NCBI GenBank assembly: GCA_014529385.2
Contig: CM043958.1
Span: forward strand, 139,760,398 to 139,824,397
DNA length: 64,000 bases
Direction: 5' to 3'
DNA from: Adiantum capillus-veneris
Lineage: Eukaryota; Streptophyta; Polypodiopsida; Polypodiales; Pteridaceae
Shown: piece by piece, positions 1 to 11,289 of the stretch
How the letters are laid out: each line of letters begins with the position of its first letter
How positions within the stretch are numbered: position 1 is the first letter of the stretch
Notes under the pieces: generated by a model
Told to the model about the DNA's origin: nothing
Database searches by the model: none
Seen by the model: the letters and a program-made list of their open reading frames with translations, nothing else
Made by a program: the position numbers and the translations under genes

Positions 1-717
1 ACTCATTGTCCAAATCAATGTGAAGGTGATATTTGGCTCGTTTCTGGGTAACATTTGTGCCATTTGAGGAGTGCGCCATTAGCCAAATGTGCAGGTTTAA
101 TGGAAAGTGAATAGCGGTTGCGCCTTCGTCCCTCCATGTTAGCCTCATTCCCTCCATATTGACGAGGTTCATTCAATGCAACTGAAAAGAGGATTATCCC
201 TCAATCACTACGAACGAATGTTCAGAAGAGTAAGGAATCTACTTAAAGTACACTTTTTGAACTTTTACTATGAAAGACCCAGCTCTATTATTTGCCATTT
301 TTTCTAGAGAGAGAGTGCAAAAAATACATTTTCTTAGAAGGCCCTCTAAATGACCTCCGAAATTCCCTAATGAGTGTGGACCGTGGAGGTATCAATTATG
401 AGCCAGGTGCACCCTTGCAAAACTAATTCCTCCCCCACTTGCCCTTCTGACAACATAGCTGCATACTCTTGCTAATCCAACGGCTTTGTGTACGAACCCT
501 CTCCCTCTCGAGTCTTGCCTCTCAAAGATGCTATTGTTGTGCAACCTTGCAATCAATGCTTCGTTGCCACACGATCTTCATCAACCACGAAAAATGATGC
601 ACAGTGAGCAAGCAAAAGCTGTGAGTGTGCATACGATAAAGATAGGCGAGCTTAGCAAAAACAAAACTTTGAAAAGAGATGCCAGGTGGACGAACGTCGT
701 GCAAGATTTTTGATTTT
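1..717. other. Unassigned flank
   Basis: No convincing coding similarity in either strand. A 75-codon open frame at 486-713 has no recognisable domain. The copia reverse-transcriptase similarity starts abruptly near 718, so this stretch is either the 5' flank of a truncated element or a later replacement of its 5' half. Confidence 0.4.
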
Positions 718-1704
718 TCCTTCTACACTAACAATATAAAGAATTTGGGAGATGGAAAGTGCATCATTCTAATGTTGTATGTTGATGACATGATGATTGC
801 AAGTCCTAGCATGCAAGACATCAAAGACCTAAAAGAGGAGCTGTCTAAATCTTTTTCAATGAAAGATTTAGGTGCTGCAAAGAAGATACTTGGTATGAAG
901 ATATCAAAGGACATGATGAAGAAGGCAATAAAGCTATCTCAAGAGGATTACATCAAGAAGGTACTAGAAATGTTTGCAATGCAAAATGCAAAAACGGTTT
1001 CTACACCTTTGGCTGGTCAGTTTAAACTAACCAAGGATATGTGTCCAAATACACAAGAGGAGATAGCCTATATGTCTAAAGTTCCATATGCTGCAGCAGT
1101 AGGTTCTCTAATGTATGCTATGGTCTGGACAAGACTAGACATTGAACATGCAGTGGGAGTTGTAAGTAGGTTCATGGACAACCTAGGTAAAGATCACTCG
1201 CAAGTTGTGAAGTGGATACTTAGGTATCTAAAAGAGAGAACAACAAATGCTTTGTATTTTGGAGGAACTAATATTTTTCTAGAAGGGTATGCTGATGCAA
1301 ATATGGCAGGTGACAAAGATACTCGAAGGAGCACTACTTGCTATGTATTCACGATTGGAGGCACAACAGTAAGTTGGGCTTCAAAACTGCAGAAAATGGT
1401 CTCACTTTCTACCACTGAAGCAGAGTATGTAATAATGATGGAGGCAAGCAAAGAAATTCTGTGGCTTCACAGATTCTTAGAAGAGCTTGGATTCAAACAA
1501 AACAATTGTGTCTTGTATAGTGATAGAAAAAGCGCTATCCATCTTGCAAAGAACTCAACCTTTCATTCAAGGACAAAGCACATTGAGGTGAGATATCACT
1601 TCATATGCACTCTTTTGGAAGAGGGACAGCTAAAGCTAGGAAAGGTGCATACAAGTGAAAATCCTGCAGACATGTTTACAAAGTGGTCAACAAGGAGAAG
1701 TTGA
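718..1704 (+). pseudogene. Ty1/copia pol 3' fragment: RT C-terminal half and RNase H
   Basis: This is the 3' end of a copia polyprotein, which copies element RNA into DNA inside virus-like particles. What is seen: the RT active-site motif LYVDDMMIA near 775, then MKDLGAAKKILGM, VPYAAAVGSLMYAM and an RNase H domain with YADANMAG, LSTTEAEY, SDRKSAIHLAKN and the terminal ADMFTK. The motif wording is that of the Tork/Tnt1-like lineage. The frame stays open from 679 to the stop at 1702-1704. Everything upstream (gag, protease, integrase, RT fingers) is absent, so this is a 5'-truncated relic although its visible part carries no stop. A purine tract (AAGTGGGAGA, 1789-1798) follows and leads directly into the 3' LTR. 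Confidence 0.9.
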
Positions 1705-1799
1705 GCTTTTGCTCATCTTCAATTGGTATTCAAGGATAAGAAGCCAGGATGGAAAGGAGTCATAGGTCAATTTTGGAGATCAGTCTCCAAGTGGGAGAT

Positions 1800-2538
1800 T
1801 GTTAAGTATGGACCCTAATTTACCCCTTGTAAATTTTTGTATTAAAAATGCACATTTGTAAGGCCCCTCTTATGAGGAGAAGCCATCATGGGTGAAGAAA
1901 AATCACTTGCCAAAAATTTAAAATCACTCGTTGGAAACCAAAATTTTCACACCCCTTCGTCGGAATATTCCTTTTCAACAAAATATTATGGCGGGACGAC
2001 GGTTGGAAAGTGGTCGAAAACGACCGATCGGTTGGCCGGTAGTCGGAAGTCAATGGCCGGTTGCCGATGGTAGAATTCAATGGCCAGTGGCCGAATTCAA
2101 AAGCGGACTTGTGTTCTCAAGGGCGGCCACACATGGGTGGATTGGAGGGTCCGATTTTGACTTATCTACACAAGGGTGGCTACACATGGCTGCCTCTGAT
2201 GAGAGAGGACAAGCCTTTTGGCCTATAAAAGAAGGCCATTTTTGCACACATTTCATAGTGTGAAGCTGATGCAACAAGGTGGGTGTGAGGTGGTGAGAGT
2301 GAAGCAAGGCGGGAGCTCTATTAAGGGTATAATCCCTTTGTAACCTACTTCTTGTTTTGAAGTACTAAAGCCATTGAGTGGCTGCTTTTCCATGGACGTA
2401 GCCCACATTGGGTGAACCAAGTATATTGTGTGTATACTCTCTCTCTCTCTACTCTATAATCTCTTGTGTATTAAAATTATCTCTCTCCATTAAGTAATCT
2501 ATTCAATTATCTACTTAGCTATGTCATATTTCCTAACA
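1800..2538 (+). repeat. 3' LTR of the truncated copia element
   Basis: Begins TGTTAAGTATG right after a polypurine tract and ends TTTCCTAACA, giving the TGTTA...TAACA inverted termini expected of an LTR (739 bp). A TATA box lies at 2224-2230, and CT-rich sequence typical of R/U5 follows. No matching 5' LTR is present in the window, so a target duplication cannot be tested. Confidence 0.8.
2224..2230 (+). promoter_or_regulatory. LTR TATA box
   Basis: TATAAAA inside the copia LTR at 1800-2538, at the expected U3/R position. Functional state unknown. Confidence 0.5.
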
Positions 2539-3510
2539 ATTTTCTCACTAAGGTGGCTCACTTGATACTCGTCAAGACAAACTACAGTGCTTCTGACATG
2601 AGTAGGGTTGTCATCAAGAAAATCTTTAGACTTCACGGGTTATCGAGAGGAATCGTCAGTGATAGAGATGTGAAGTTTACTTTGAAGTTCAGGACTTCTC
2701 TTTTTCAAGCAATTGGAACTCAGCTATGCTTCAGTAAAGCATATCATCCTCAAACCGAAGATTGAAAGGGTAAACCAAGTAATCAAAGATATTCTTAGAG
2801 CTTAGTGTTCACAAGAGCCAAGAAAATGGATTCAACATCTTCCTTTAGTAGAGTATGCTTATAATTCTTTCGATCATAAAGGCATAGGAATGTCACCATT
2901 CAAGGCACTCTATGGACAAGAGTGTATAGCTCCACTAATTTTTTTTGATCCAACTATTAATGTGGAGGCCTCAAATCAAATGTTATAAGACATGGAAGCA
3001 CAGACTAAAGCAATTCGCAAGGATATTCAAGCAGCTCAAGACAGACAGAAACATTATGCAGAAAAGAAAAGATCTGAAAGAACTTTTAAGTTAGGGGATA
3101 AGTTATTTCTTAGGGTTAAACCCAAGCAGAGTAATCTATCCTTGGGAAAATTCAAGAAGCTTAGCCCAAGATACTATGGATCTTATGAGATTGTAAAGGT
3201 TGTAAGTGACCAAGCTTACAAGTTGCATTTACCCTCAAACCTTAAAGTTCATGACGTTTTTCACGTGAGTTTGCTTAAACCCTATATTCCCAATCCCGAT
3301 CGTCTTCTAGATGCACAACAAGTTGTTATTCCTACTCAAGGCGTTCTCGAGCTATAACCTGATTACATCCTTGAGAGGTAGGAAAGAAAACTAAGAAATA
3401 GAAACATCATCGAACATATAGTCAAGTGGAAGGATTTCCCAGAAGAAGACGCAACGCGGGAAGATCAACTAATGCTTTAGAGGGATTACCCAGACTTACC
3501 CTTGAGATGA
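2539..3510 (+). pseudogene. Ty3/gypsy integrase C-terminus with chromodomain, decayed
   Basis: Gypsy integrase inserts element cDNA; the terminal chromodomain directs chromovirus integration. What is seen across several frames: LHGLSRGIVSDRDVKF, AYHPQTE, VEYAYNSFDHKGIGMSPF, ALYGQECIAPL, then the GPY/F-like region LSPRYYGSYEIVKV and VHDVFHVSLLKPY. A chromodomain-like tail (LRNRNIIEHIVKWKDFPEEDAT) spans about 3361-3508. Stops lie at 2763-2765, about 2986, 3355-3357 and 3379, with at least one frameshift near 2760. The fragment starts at the base after the copia LTR, so the copia element was inserted within this gene. Confidence 0.85.
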
Positions 3511-3939
3511 GGGCATCTCAATTCTTTCACGTTGGGTAGACTGTAAGGTCTCTACCTGTCCTAGAAGAGGGTTACCTATGTAAAATTTTAAGCCTAAATA
3601 TCAGTTTGGTAAAAGATGCTATTTCTAGTAGTTTCACTAATCAGATGTCAGTTTTGTGTTGTGATCCTTGTAGAACTTTTATTTCTGGTCAAATTCAATT
3701 TTTGTGATAAATTTCTAAAAATAGAAAGTTTTTGACCCCCGGTATGGTCTAGGGTCTCGACCGGCTCGTCAAACTGTGCACCGATCCAAGTTTCCTTAAA
3801 AAAAGGGACTCAACATCGCAGGCTGCTATTTATGGCAGGTAGTCGTATCTGTTACCTACATGTCTTTCTTGAGTTAGCAAGTTTCAGAATTGAATTTGGG
3901 TTAGTATAAGTATAGTTAGCCTAAGGTTAGCATTTTTCT

Positions 3940-4050
3940 AAGGTATGTATGGCATGAATGTGGATGTGCATGGGCATGGATGTGCATGCGTGGTCATGGG
4001 TATGCATGGGCATGTGTCCCCATCATGTATGGCCATGGGTCATGAGCATA
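3940..4050 (+). repeat. Degenerate GCATGG minisatellite
   Basis: Runs of closely spaced GGCATG, GTGCATG and GTATGCATGGGCATG words in about 110 bp, lying in the candidate gypsy LTR. Confidence 0.55.
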
Positions 4051-4345
4051 GCTAGTCTTATGACAAGTGTTAGGTTAGGCATGGAGAGTGTAGCATCGAG
4101 GCTAAGCATGGCCTAGATAAGGTGGCACATGGGTCAAGAGTGAGGTGTGGCATAGTATGGGCAATAAAGCATGGACTTAGGCCACCACACCCCCTCAAAA
4201 TAGCAAAATCTAGCACTACCTCCCCTTGTGGAAATCGATTTTGCAAGTGTGTGAGAGTGAGAAAGAGAGAGAGGGAGTATAGGCAAGTGAGATGGGCAAG
4301 TGAGGACACCTAACTAGGGAACCCCCACACCTAGCATGACACGTG

Positions 4346-4374
4346 GAGGTGTGTGTGTGTGTGGGGGGGGGGGG
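4346..4374 (+). repeat. (GT)n followed by a G run
   Basis: Short GT repeat running into about 12 consecutive G. Confidence 0.8.
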
Positions 4375-4560
4375 GATCTTCATTTCTAATTTTAGCAAGA
4401 CAAATAGACCCTCCTTGAGGGGGATGCCTATATAAGAGTAGCTTCAACCCTCTCTAGGCACACACAATCCCCAAGACAATGCAACGAAGTGCTGCTGCTA
4501 GAGTCAATTTTTGTGAAGTCTTCTCTACATCACATAATACACAAACGAGATCTTATCAAA

Positions 4561-5924
4561 GGGTAATTAAATTATGTTTATGCTAATCCTATTGCTCCAT
4601 AGACTCTTTTCTCTAGAGGATTCCTATGTTGAACCTAATTATGCTAGCTGGCTACAACATTAAGCAATCTATTTCCTATTATAATCCATGTGGGCTATTG
4701 TAATGGTTTCCATCTGTTGATTGTATTTCCATTGCTGGATTAAGGAGCACATTGCTTCTTAAGTATATAGCATTTTTCTTAATTGAGCATAAGTTTATGC
4801 ACATAATTATCATTGCTAGTTAAGTACGTTGTGCATAATTATGTTGTAAATCTCTTTCACCTATGATTCTCTAAGATATGGTGAATCTTTTTCTCTTGTT
4901 ATGCACCCAAATTGAAGTATAATTAAGGTGATAAAACCCGTGATTTATCCATCAAATTAGGGTAAAATTATGAGAATTCTTGCATACTAAAAGATGCATA
5001 GTTAGAGTCTTGCTTTGCACTAGTAAATTATGCATAATCTATGTATGATAGAGCGAAAATTAATCATTTACTACATTTGGATACCTCGTAGGATTGTGAT
5101 ACCTCGAAGGATTCCATAGGATCGGGATATGCTATCTAGAAAAACAATGGGACCGGTTCCAATTCACACCATCTATACTTATTACAGACTTCCCATATAA
5201 TGATATTGACTCTAGAACCGCCACCTACTAATGCATTTTTTATGGTGTTGCCTAAATGTTGCATTGTAATTAATAGGGTCGATCACCTACCAATGAACTC
5301 ATTTTATTAGTTACTGCTCCTTGAAAGTAGAAACCAATCGGAGCATACCTCATCTTGATCTAAATGAACAGACAAACCATGGCATCCCATATAATGGATT
5401 GGGCCATTTTCTTTATAGAGTCAGTCACAATGTCAATGCTAACTGGTTTCTCAATGAGAACATAACAGGTGACTCCCACATCCCATCTATTCTTTGATGG
5501 TTGTGGAACGTGGTTGTGCATGCATATCCTAGATTTTTGGTGGAATTCCCTCCAGACAAACTTCATGTAACAATAAGGGTTCTTGCTCCGCCCATTTCAC
5601 CGCATTTTGTAAGATAGAAACTGAGTTTATTATAGCCGTTCCTAGATATCCAAAGTAGAGAGATCATTATCATTAAAAAACCTATGTCAGATCTGTAGTG
5701 TTTATGCCAACAGAGTGTTTAGCCATGCCATTGCTATATTTAATTGATCATGAGTATAAACTCAAAACCAAGCCCAGAGACGGAGCCTTAATTTTCTCAA
5801 TCAGTCTCATGGTATACAAAACTTTAGACTAAGCAAAATAATTGAGAAAAAAAATATAAGTGCTCGTGAAGGCACCCCCATGCGACAAACCATCCTTCAT
5901 TGGTAGTAATCATCAGCCAGCCAA
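4561..5924. other. Unassigned AT-rich stretch
   Basis: No RNA gene, terminal repeats or domain recognised. A 68-codon minus frame at 5360-5566 has protein-like composition but I do not recognise it. Confidence 0.4.
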
Positions 5925-6560
5925 AAAGAATGCAACAATAGTCTAGACAATACGATGTTACCACCATCCCTGTGTTTTTTATAAAAAAAATTCAAAGTAT
6001 GTGTTGCAAAATCAATTGATAATCCAATGCACCAAATATAATTTGTAAAGAAAACACCCAGGCATGTACAACATTGACAACATTAGCCAACAAGATGTGT
6101 GCACGTAGAGGTTATTTTAGATAGTATGTCAACCATTCAGAGTGTGTGCAAAGAGTGGCCAAAAGCACAAGTGTAAAAAGAATGTAACAATAGTCTAGAT
6201 AGTAGGATGTAACCACCTCCTCTGTGTTTTTTCAAAGAAGAAAAAATATTTTCAACGTATATGTGACAGATTCAGTTAGTAAGCCAATACACCAAAATAT
6301 ACCTAGCCATGTTTAGATCGGCAGTATTAGCTAGTAGGATGCATTACAAAATCATTGAGAGTGTGTGCAGAGAGTGGTTCTTTTAACCAGTATGCCAAAA
6401 GCACAAGTGTAAGATAAGAAACAATAAAGACGCGACTCTGTTGCAAAAAAAAAAACCCAGCTAGGTACAACCCCGAGAGTATACCCATTGGGATGTAGTA
6501 GAAAACCATTTAGAGCATGTGTAGAGTGCGGTACAATGACAAAAAATACAAATGTCTGTT
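5925..6560 (+). repeat. Degenerate tandem repeat, about 2.5 units of 220-250 bp
   Basis: The words AATGCAACAATAGTCTAGA (5929) and AATGTAACAATAGTCTAGA (6181), AGAGTGTGTGCAAAGAGTGG (about 6138) and its variant at about 6357 with a weaker third near 6502, and GCCAAAAGCACAAGTGTAA (about 6160 and 6390) recur in the same order. Spacing varies because of indels. No coding content. Confidence 0.6.
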
Positions 6561-7539
6561 GTAGAACATAACCATTTAGGTAAAGCACCAACTTGAGATG
6601 CTTTGTCATGACTAACTCCGTTACTTCACAATAAGCAATAACGCTCTCACTTCTCTCTTTCACATACACACACTTTACGTAGTCAAGGCTAAGTGAGGGG
6701 CCTAAGCAACCATAACCTCTTTTTATAGTAGAACCAGACAAGTAGCAGCATCTTGTATTGCATAGAGTGGCGAATCCCCACAGGATCTGTATATTCAGTA
6801 GTTCTGAGATTCAAGGTAGGTGATAACTCGATGTAGCCACCACGGTTAGCCAGTAGAAGCTTAGGTATGAGATAGAGAGAGAGGGAAGGGGTAATATTAG
6901 CACGGTTCTGTATACAAGACAGAGAAGGTATGTAGTAGGGGGTAAGAGAGGGGAAGCAGAAGGGGTGTGAAGGTCTAAATTATGAACGAATATAGCCAGG
7001 GCATCACCAAACTTTTAAATACCATGTACTGAAACCGAGACATAGTGAATCATCCATCAGGCTCCCATTAAAGCGTACAATCCCACGAGGGGCTCAAAAA
7101 ATGAACAAATTTATTAGTGGCAACCAGGTAGTGAGTCCTATGATATATCATACTCAAAATTTTTAAGGGGGTTTGTCCCCCAAAAAAAATAAAATGAAAT
7201 GGTTAAGAGGTTCCAAATGGTAGAAGTTTTAAGTGTGAAAATCTGCTCAAGGTTAAAAGTACCATGTTAAGATAGAGATGTGTATAAAAACGGGGTTAAA
7301 TGTTAAAGTGTGTTAATACTATTGGGTAAGCAATAGTCAAAGAATGAATTAGATAAAGGGTAACAGGTGACCACAAACTGCTAGAGATAGTGCATTTTGT
7401 GAGAGTGAGTGTGAGGGTAAGGGGTTAATCCTTAAAAACCAATTAAAGCAGATAGTGATACATGTGTGTGTGTGTACTCACCCTATCCCAGGCACCATAC
7501 TCAATGAGTTGGAAGTAGGCCCATTGAGTATGGGCTTGC
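6561..7539. other. Unassigned stretch downstream of the Penelope-like relic
   Basis: Nothing coding recognised. On the minus strand this is where a GIY-YIG endonuclease domain would follow a canonical Penelope RT, but I cannot see one. Confidence 0.35.
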
Positions 7540-8250
7540 TACTTGATTAAAGTTATGAGTTCAGTACAATTGATTCTCAAGTCAAGCCAATCCTTATGTG
7601 AGATAACATTAGTGATAGTGTTGATTAAATTGTTCTTCTTGAAACCATTGAGACAAACTTTTTTAATGAGACGGTTGATGTCTTCCCATGTGCTGCGAAG
7701 CAGTCATAGAAATATAGGATTATGTAAAGTAAATTGATACACTTGTTTAGTGTTGCCTTATGCGGTTGATTACTTTTCTTTTTTATAAACTCTACAAAAG
7801 AGATACAAAGGTTATCCCTTTTCCAAATGAAACAGAGGTCAAAGTTACCTTTACAAGGATTGCATAATATGATTGAGAAGTTAAGAAATTGTATAGAAGT
7901 GGAAAAGAACCCTGAGGGGGTATTAAAACCGTTACCTAAATTTGGTTCAATTTTAAGACACTTAGGATATATTGTTGTGATTTCATAAAAGAAGGCTCTA
8001 TTGTTAAGGCTAAGAATGTCATCCACATATCTATAAGTATGATTAAGAAGGGAGATTTTGTGGTTGATACTTTTATTTTTTATGGTTTCAAGAAACCACT
8101 TATATTCAAAGTAGGCTAATTAAAGATTGCACATAAGAGGTGAGCAAGAGAAGTCCATTGTTATCCCAAGATTTTGATTATAGCATTAGCCACCAAATTG
8201 TAGAAGAAATGTGGTTACATAGCTTATTCTCATCAAAGTGGGTAGTATGT
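7540..8250 (-). pseudogene. Penelope-like retroelement RT relic
   Basis: Penelope-like elements are a separate retroelement class whose RT is related to telomerase reverse transcriptase. Reading the minus strand from about 8250: LGITMDFSCSPLM occupies the place of the class motif G-I-P-M-G-T-N-C-[AS]-P-L. It is followed by LAYFEYKWF, then the catalytic TYRYVDDILSLNN (YVDD at 8018-8029) and IYPKCLKI. After that come FIWKRDNLCISFVEFIKKKSN and LKKFVSMVSRRTI. This order and wording match Penelope-type RTs, not LTR or LINE RTs. An in-frame stop lies between CNL and LAY, and one follows SRRTI. The N-terminal RT region and any endonuclease are not visible. It is a decayed, 5'-incomplete copy of uncertain sub-clade. 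Confidence 0.72.
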
Positions 8251-8761
8251 GTCAAACTTTTTTTTTAAAACCCATGTAGGTTTATTAGCATCTTCTGAAT
8301 TCTGTTCTAGGCCACCTTTCCTCTTCAGCTTCACTTTGCTTACAAAGGGCTAGGAGAGGGATGTCATCACCGACATCTTGCACATTCTACTCGCTTGCAG
8401 TCCTCATAGCTTCCTCTTGCACACTCCTGACTGTTTACTCTCAAGCACGCAAATCAGTTGCAGCACACGCCTCGGTTTGCCATGAATGATCACGATGAAG
8501 TCATCATCGTCATTCCTTCTAAACTTTTTATAGCACCCTTGAGCAAGTTCGCTTGCTACGGTGTCACATATATCCCTTTATGTATTCTATCGAGCTCATC
8601 CAAGTCATCATTACAAGTTTCTCTTCTTTAATCCTTTGCTTGACATGATTCTTGTACTTTGTGTTTCCCACATCATTAATTCCTATGTATTCCTTTCAAA
8701 CATTAATTATCTTTTCAAATTGCTAGTAAAAATGCAAAATTAGATTGTCAACACAAGACTT
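8251..8761. other. Unassigned stretch
   Basis: No supported feature. The 60-codon frame at 8561-8743 shows no domain. Confidence 0.4.
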
Positions 8762-9660
8762 AGCATACTAAAATTGTTGTTATGCATGGGATGTGTGGTA
8801 GTTAACATAGTGAATATGTACAAATATACAATATGCTAGGTAGCATATCATTATGATTGCTTGTACACTTAGTATGCCAATAAACATTCCATGTACTTGG
8901 AATGCTAATAAGCATAACTGGGTATGCTAACTAGCATATTGTGTCTGCTAGCCACCATACCCACTATGCTAACTAACATATAGACTAAGCCAATTAGAAA
9001 AAAAAAACTTTCAGTCTCTCACAGTATGCCAATAAGCATACAATGTCATGACTAACATAACTGGGTATGCTAACTAGCATTAGTGTGTATGTTAACTATC
9101 ATAAGTGGGTATGATAACTAGCATAAGTGGGTAACTAGCATACAAAAACTATTCTCACAAGCATACAAAGAATAACTAGCATAACCGGGTATGCTAGCCA
9201 ACATACCCAATATGATAACTACCATACATACTATTCTAACAAGAATATATAGAATATCTAGCATAAATGGGTATGATAGCCAGCATACCCATTATGCTAA
9301 CTAGCATACAATCTATGCTAACTAGTGGACATAGCATAATAAGCATGTATGATGACTACTATGTATGCTAACAAGCATAACTGTATGCTAACTAGCATAC
9401 ACATTAGCATCTATGTTGACTAGCATAATTGGGTGTGCTAGCTAGCATACAGAGTACCATGTATGCTAACTAGCATACAAAATAGCATTTATGCTAACCA
9501 ACATAAGTAAGTAAGCTAAAAATCATAAGTGGATATGCTAACTAAACACATTATGCTAGCCACCATACCCCTATGCTAACTAGCATACAAACTCTACTAG
9601 CTAGCATACATACTCTGTTAACTAGCATACATAACATAATTAGGTTGTATGCTGACTAGC
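8762..9660. repeat. Quasi-palindromic TATGCTA/TAGCATA repeat field
   Basis: About 900 bp dominated by a 16-bp near-palindrome, TATGCTAACTAGCATA, and variants (TATGCTAGCTAGCATA, GTATGCCAATAAGCATA and others), occurring well over twenty times at irregular spacing, often joined by AAGTGGG or ACTGGG. Each arm is the reverse complement of the other, so the block reads nearly alike on both strands. It ends exactly where the copia protease similarity begins (about 9661). Confidence 0.85.
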
Positions 9661-10802
9661 ATACACAGAAGCATGTCACAATTGACGACTTTTAGAGGGT
9701 GTTCTAGATAAGTGATATTGGATAGCCAGTGTAGGTGATATGTCATATGATGGGTGGTTCCCGTATCAAGTAGCCAGATAATGGGATATGAAGTAGCTAT
9801 AGTGGTGGCATATAGTTGCAAAGGATAAGATGGGCTATCATAAGTAGATATGTCAGCATAATGAGCTTGACCATAAATAGAAGGAGATGGCTGGCCATGG
9901 CGTGTCCCCCCTTAAGGATAAGAAGAATATAGATAAGGGTGAGAGATAGGGCGATTACCTTGATTGCATGGTTGCCGACAGTCCTTTGTGAGGTGTCCAA
10001 AGCGATTACAGTTGGTGCATTGCTTTATATTTTGGTGACTATGGTGGATTTGAAATTGCAACTTTCTTCCAAAATTATTGTGTTGTCGAGGAGGGCCCGG
10101 ATTTTGGGGCTTCTTGCCATTGTAAGGGCGTGAGTTTCTTGTCATAGTGACAAGTGCTGTAGACTTCTGCGAGTTTCTAGTGTGGTTGCAAAGTGTTTCC
10201 TCCTGATGGATCTTGGCTACAATATTTTGTAGCTGCAAGTTAGAAGTGGTGGCTTGTGTAGTGATAAAGGCTCTCCATGATGCAGGTAGAGAAGCCAATA
10301 AGAGCATACTTTGAAGCTCTTCAGGGATGGCAAGCCCTGAGATAAGTACTTCATCTAGAAGTATTTGCCACGTCTCCAAAAACTTGGAAGATGAATGATC
10401 CTCTTGCATGGTACTATTTACCAATTTCTTGATCAGGGAAACTTGGTAGTTGAGGTCAGTGTGCTCATAGTTCTTCTCGAAGAACTTCCAAATGGTGCTA
10501 GCAGTAGTTAGCTTTTTCACCATTTGGACTTGCTGATCTTGGCAATGGAGGATGAGCTTTATCTTGGCACTATTGTTTCTACTATGCCAAGTGTTGTAGG
10601 TGTTCATGAAGTATGTTGAATCTTTGTCTTTGGGGTGGTCAGGTTGCTCTTTGACTCCTGATGTGACGTTCGACAGTTGTAGTTGCGTGAGGTAGAGTTC
10701 CATCCAAATCTTCCACACTTGGTAGCTTTTGCCATTAATCTTGTCGATAATGTAGCAGGGCTTGTAGGTGGATGCGGAAGATGAGGAAGCTAACTCAACC
10801 AT
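9661..10802 (-). pseudogene. Ty1/copia gag and protease start, truncated
   Basis: Gag packages element RNA and the aspartic protease matures the polyprotein. A 296-codon frame at 9912-10802 reads as a plant copia gag of UBN2 type: MVELASSSS start, VWKIWMELYL, IWKFFEKNYEH, LLLASLPASWRAF, with a CCHC knuckle CTNCNRFGHLTKDC (C-x2-C-x4-H-x4-C). A frame change near 9912 leads into WLLDTGTTHHMT (protease active site D-T-G) near 9760. The sequence breaks off where the TATGCTA repeats begin; integrase, RT and RNase H are missing. This lineage differs from copies A and B. Confidence 0.85.
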
Positions 10803-10913
10803 CTTTCGAGGTTCCGGATTCCTTGAAAAGAATGGAGATTGAGGCTTCGAGTGTGGGCTAAAGAGGATGGAATGCTCTTAGCGCTAATTAGAAAAACTAA
10901 TGTTAATTTCTAT

Positions 10914-10925
10914 CGCTCTGAACAC
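10914..10925 (-). promoter_or_regulatory. Candidate primer-binding site
   Basis: On the minus strand TGTGTTCAGAGC shares 9 of 12 bases with the initiator-Met PBS TGGTATCAGAGC and abuts the candidate LTR end. Weak. Confidence 0.35.
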
Positions 10926-11242
10926 ATGTGAGAACTTAGAGATTAACTTAAATGTGATTAATATCACTATTAATTAATTTGTTAATGTCAAGAAATAAGA
11001 GAGTGCAAGATAGAAATAGAGCAATGATAATAGATTGCACTTGAATGGAGAAAGAACACCTTGTTGCAAATGATCTTATGGGCTTTATATACAAGTTGAG
11101 AGAGTGAGGAATATCCATCACATGTGAATTATAGGTAGGTGGGAATAGATACATGTTTGAAACTTACATAGGTGGAAGGAGTCCATGTGGGAAATAGGTG
11201 TAAGGAGCTTTGGAAATAGAGGTAGGTGGAAAGAAGTCCACA
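10926..11242 (-). repeat. Candidate 5' LTR of the gag-protease copia relic
   Basis: Bounded by TGTG...CACA termini (317 bp). A minus-strand TATATAAA box lies at 11089-11096, and tandem-like words TAGGTGGAAGGAGTCCA / TAGGTGGAAAGAAGTCCA sit in the putative U3. It lies between the gag start and P450 coding sequence, as expected for a 5' LTR. No second LTR exists to confirm the ends. Confidence 0.45.
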
Positions 11243-11289
11243 CTTAGTAAAATAATAAGTTACTTTAATAGGCGGCCGGCACTGCTCGC

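Larger units (their letters stand above)
3542..4560 (+). repeat. Candidate gypsy 3' LTR (end not located)
   Basis: After the chromodomain stop there is a TGTAAGGTCTC start in the place where a chromovirus 3' LTR should begin, and a TATATAAG box at 4429-4436. I could not find a matching terminal CA or a second copy, so the 3' boundary is a guess. Confidence 0.35.

Noticed and set aside
5360-5566. 68-codon minus frame with protein-like composition
   Set aside because: I could not tie it to any family, and neighbouring frames do not extend it convincingly.
8762-9660. CRISPR-like array
   Set aside because: Repeats are quasi-palindromic 16-mers at irregular short spacing with no unique spacers of constant length, in a plant nuclear context.
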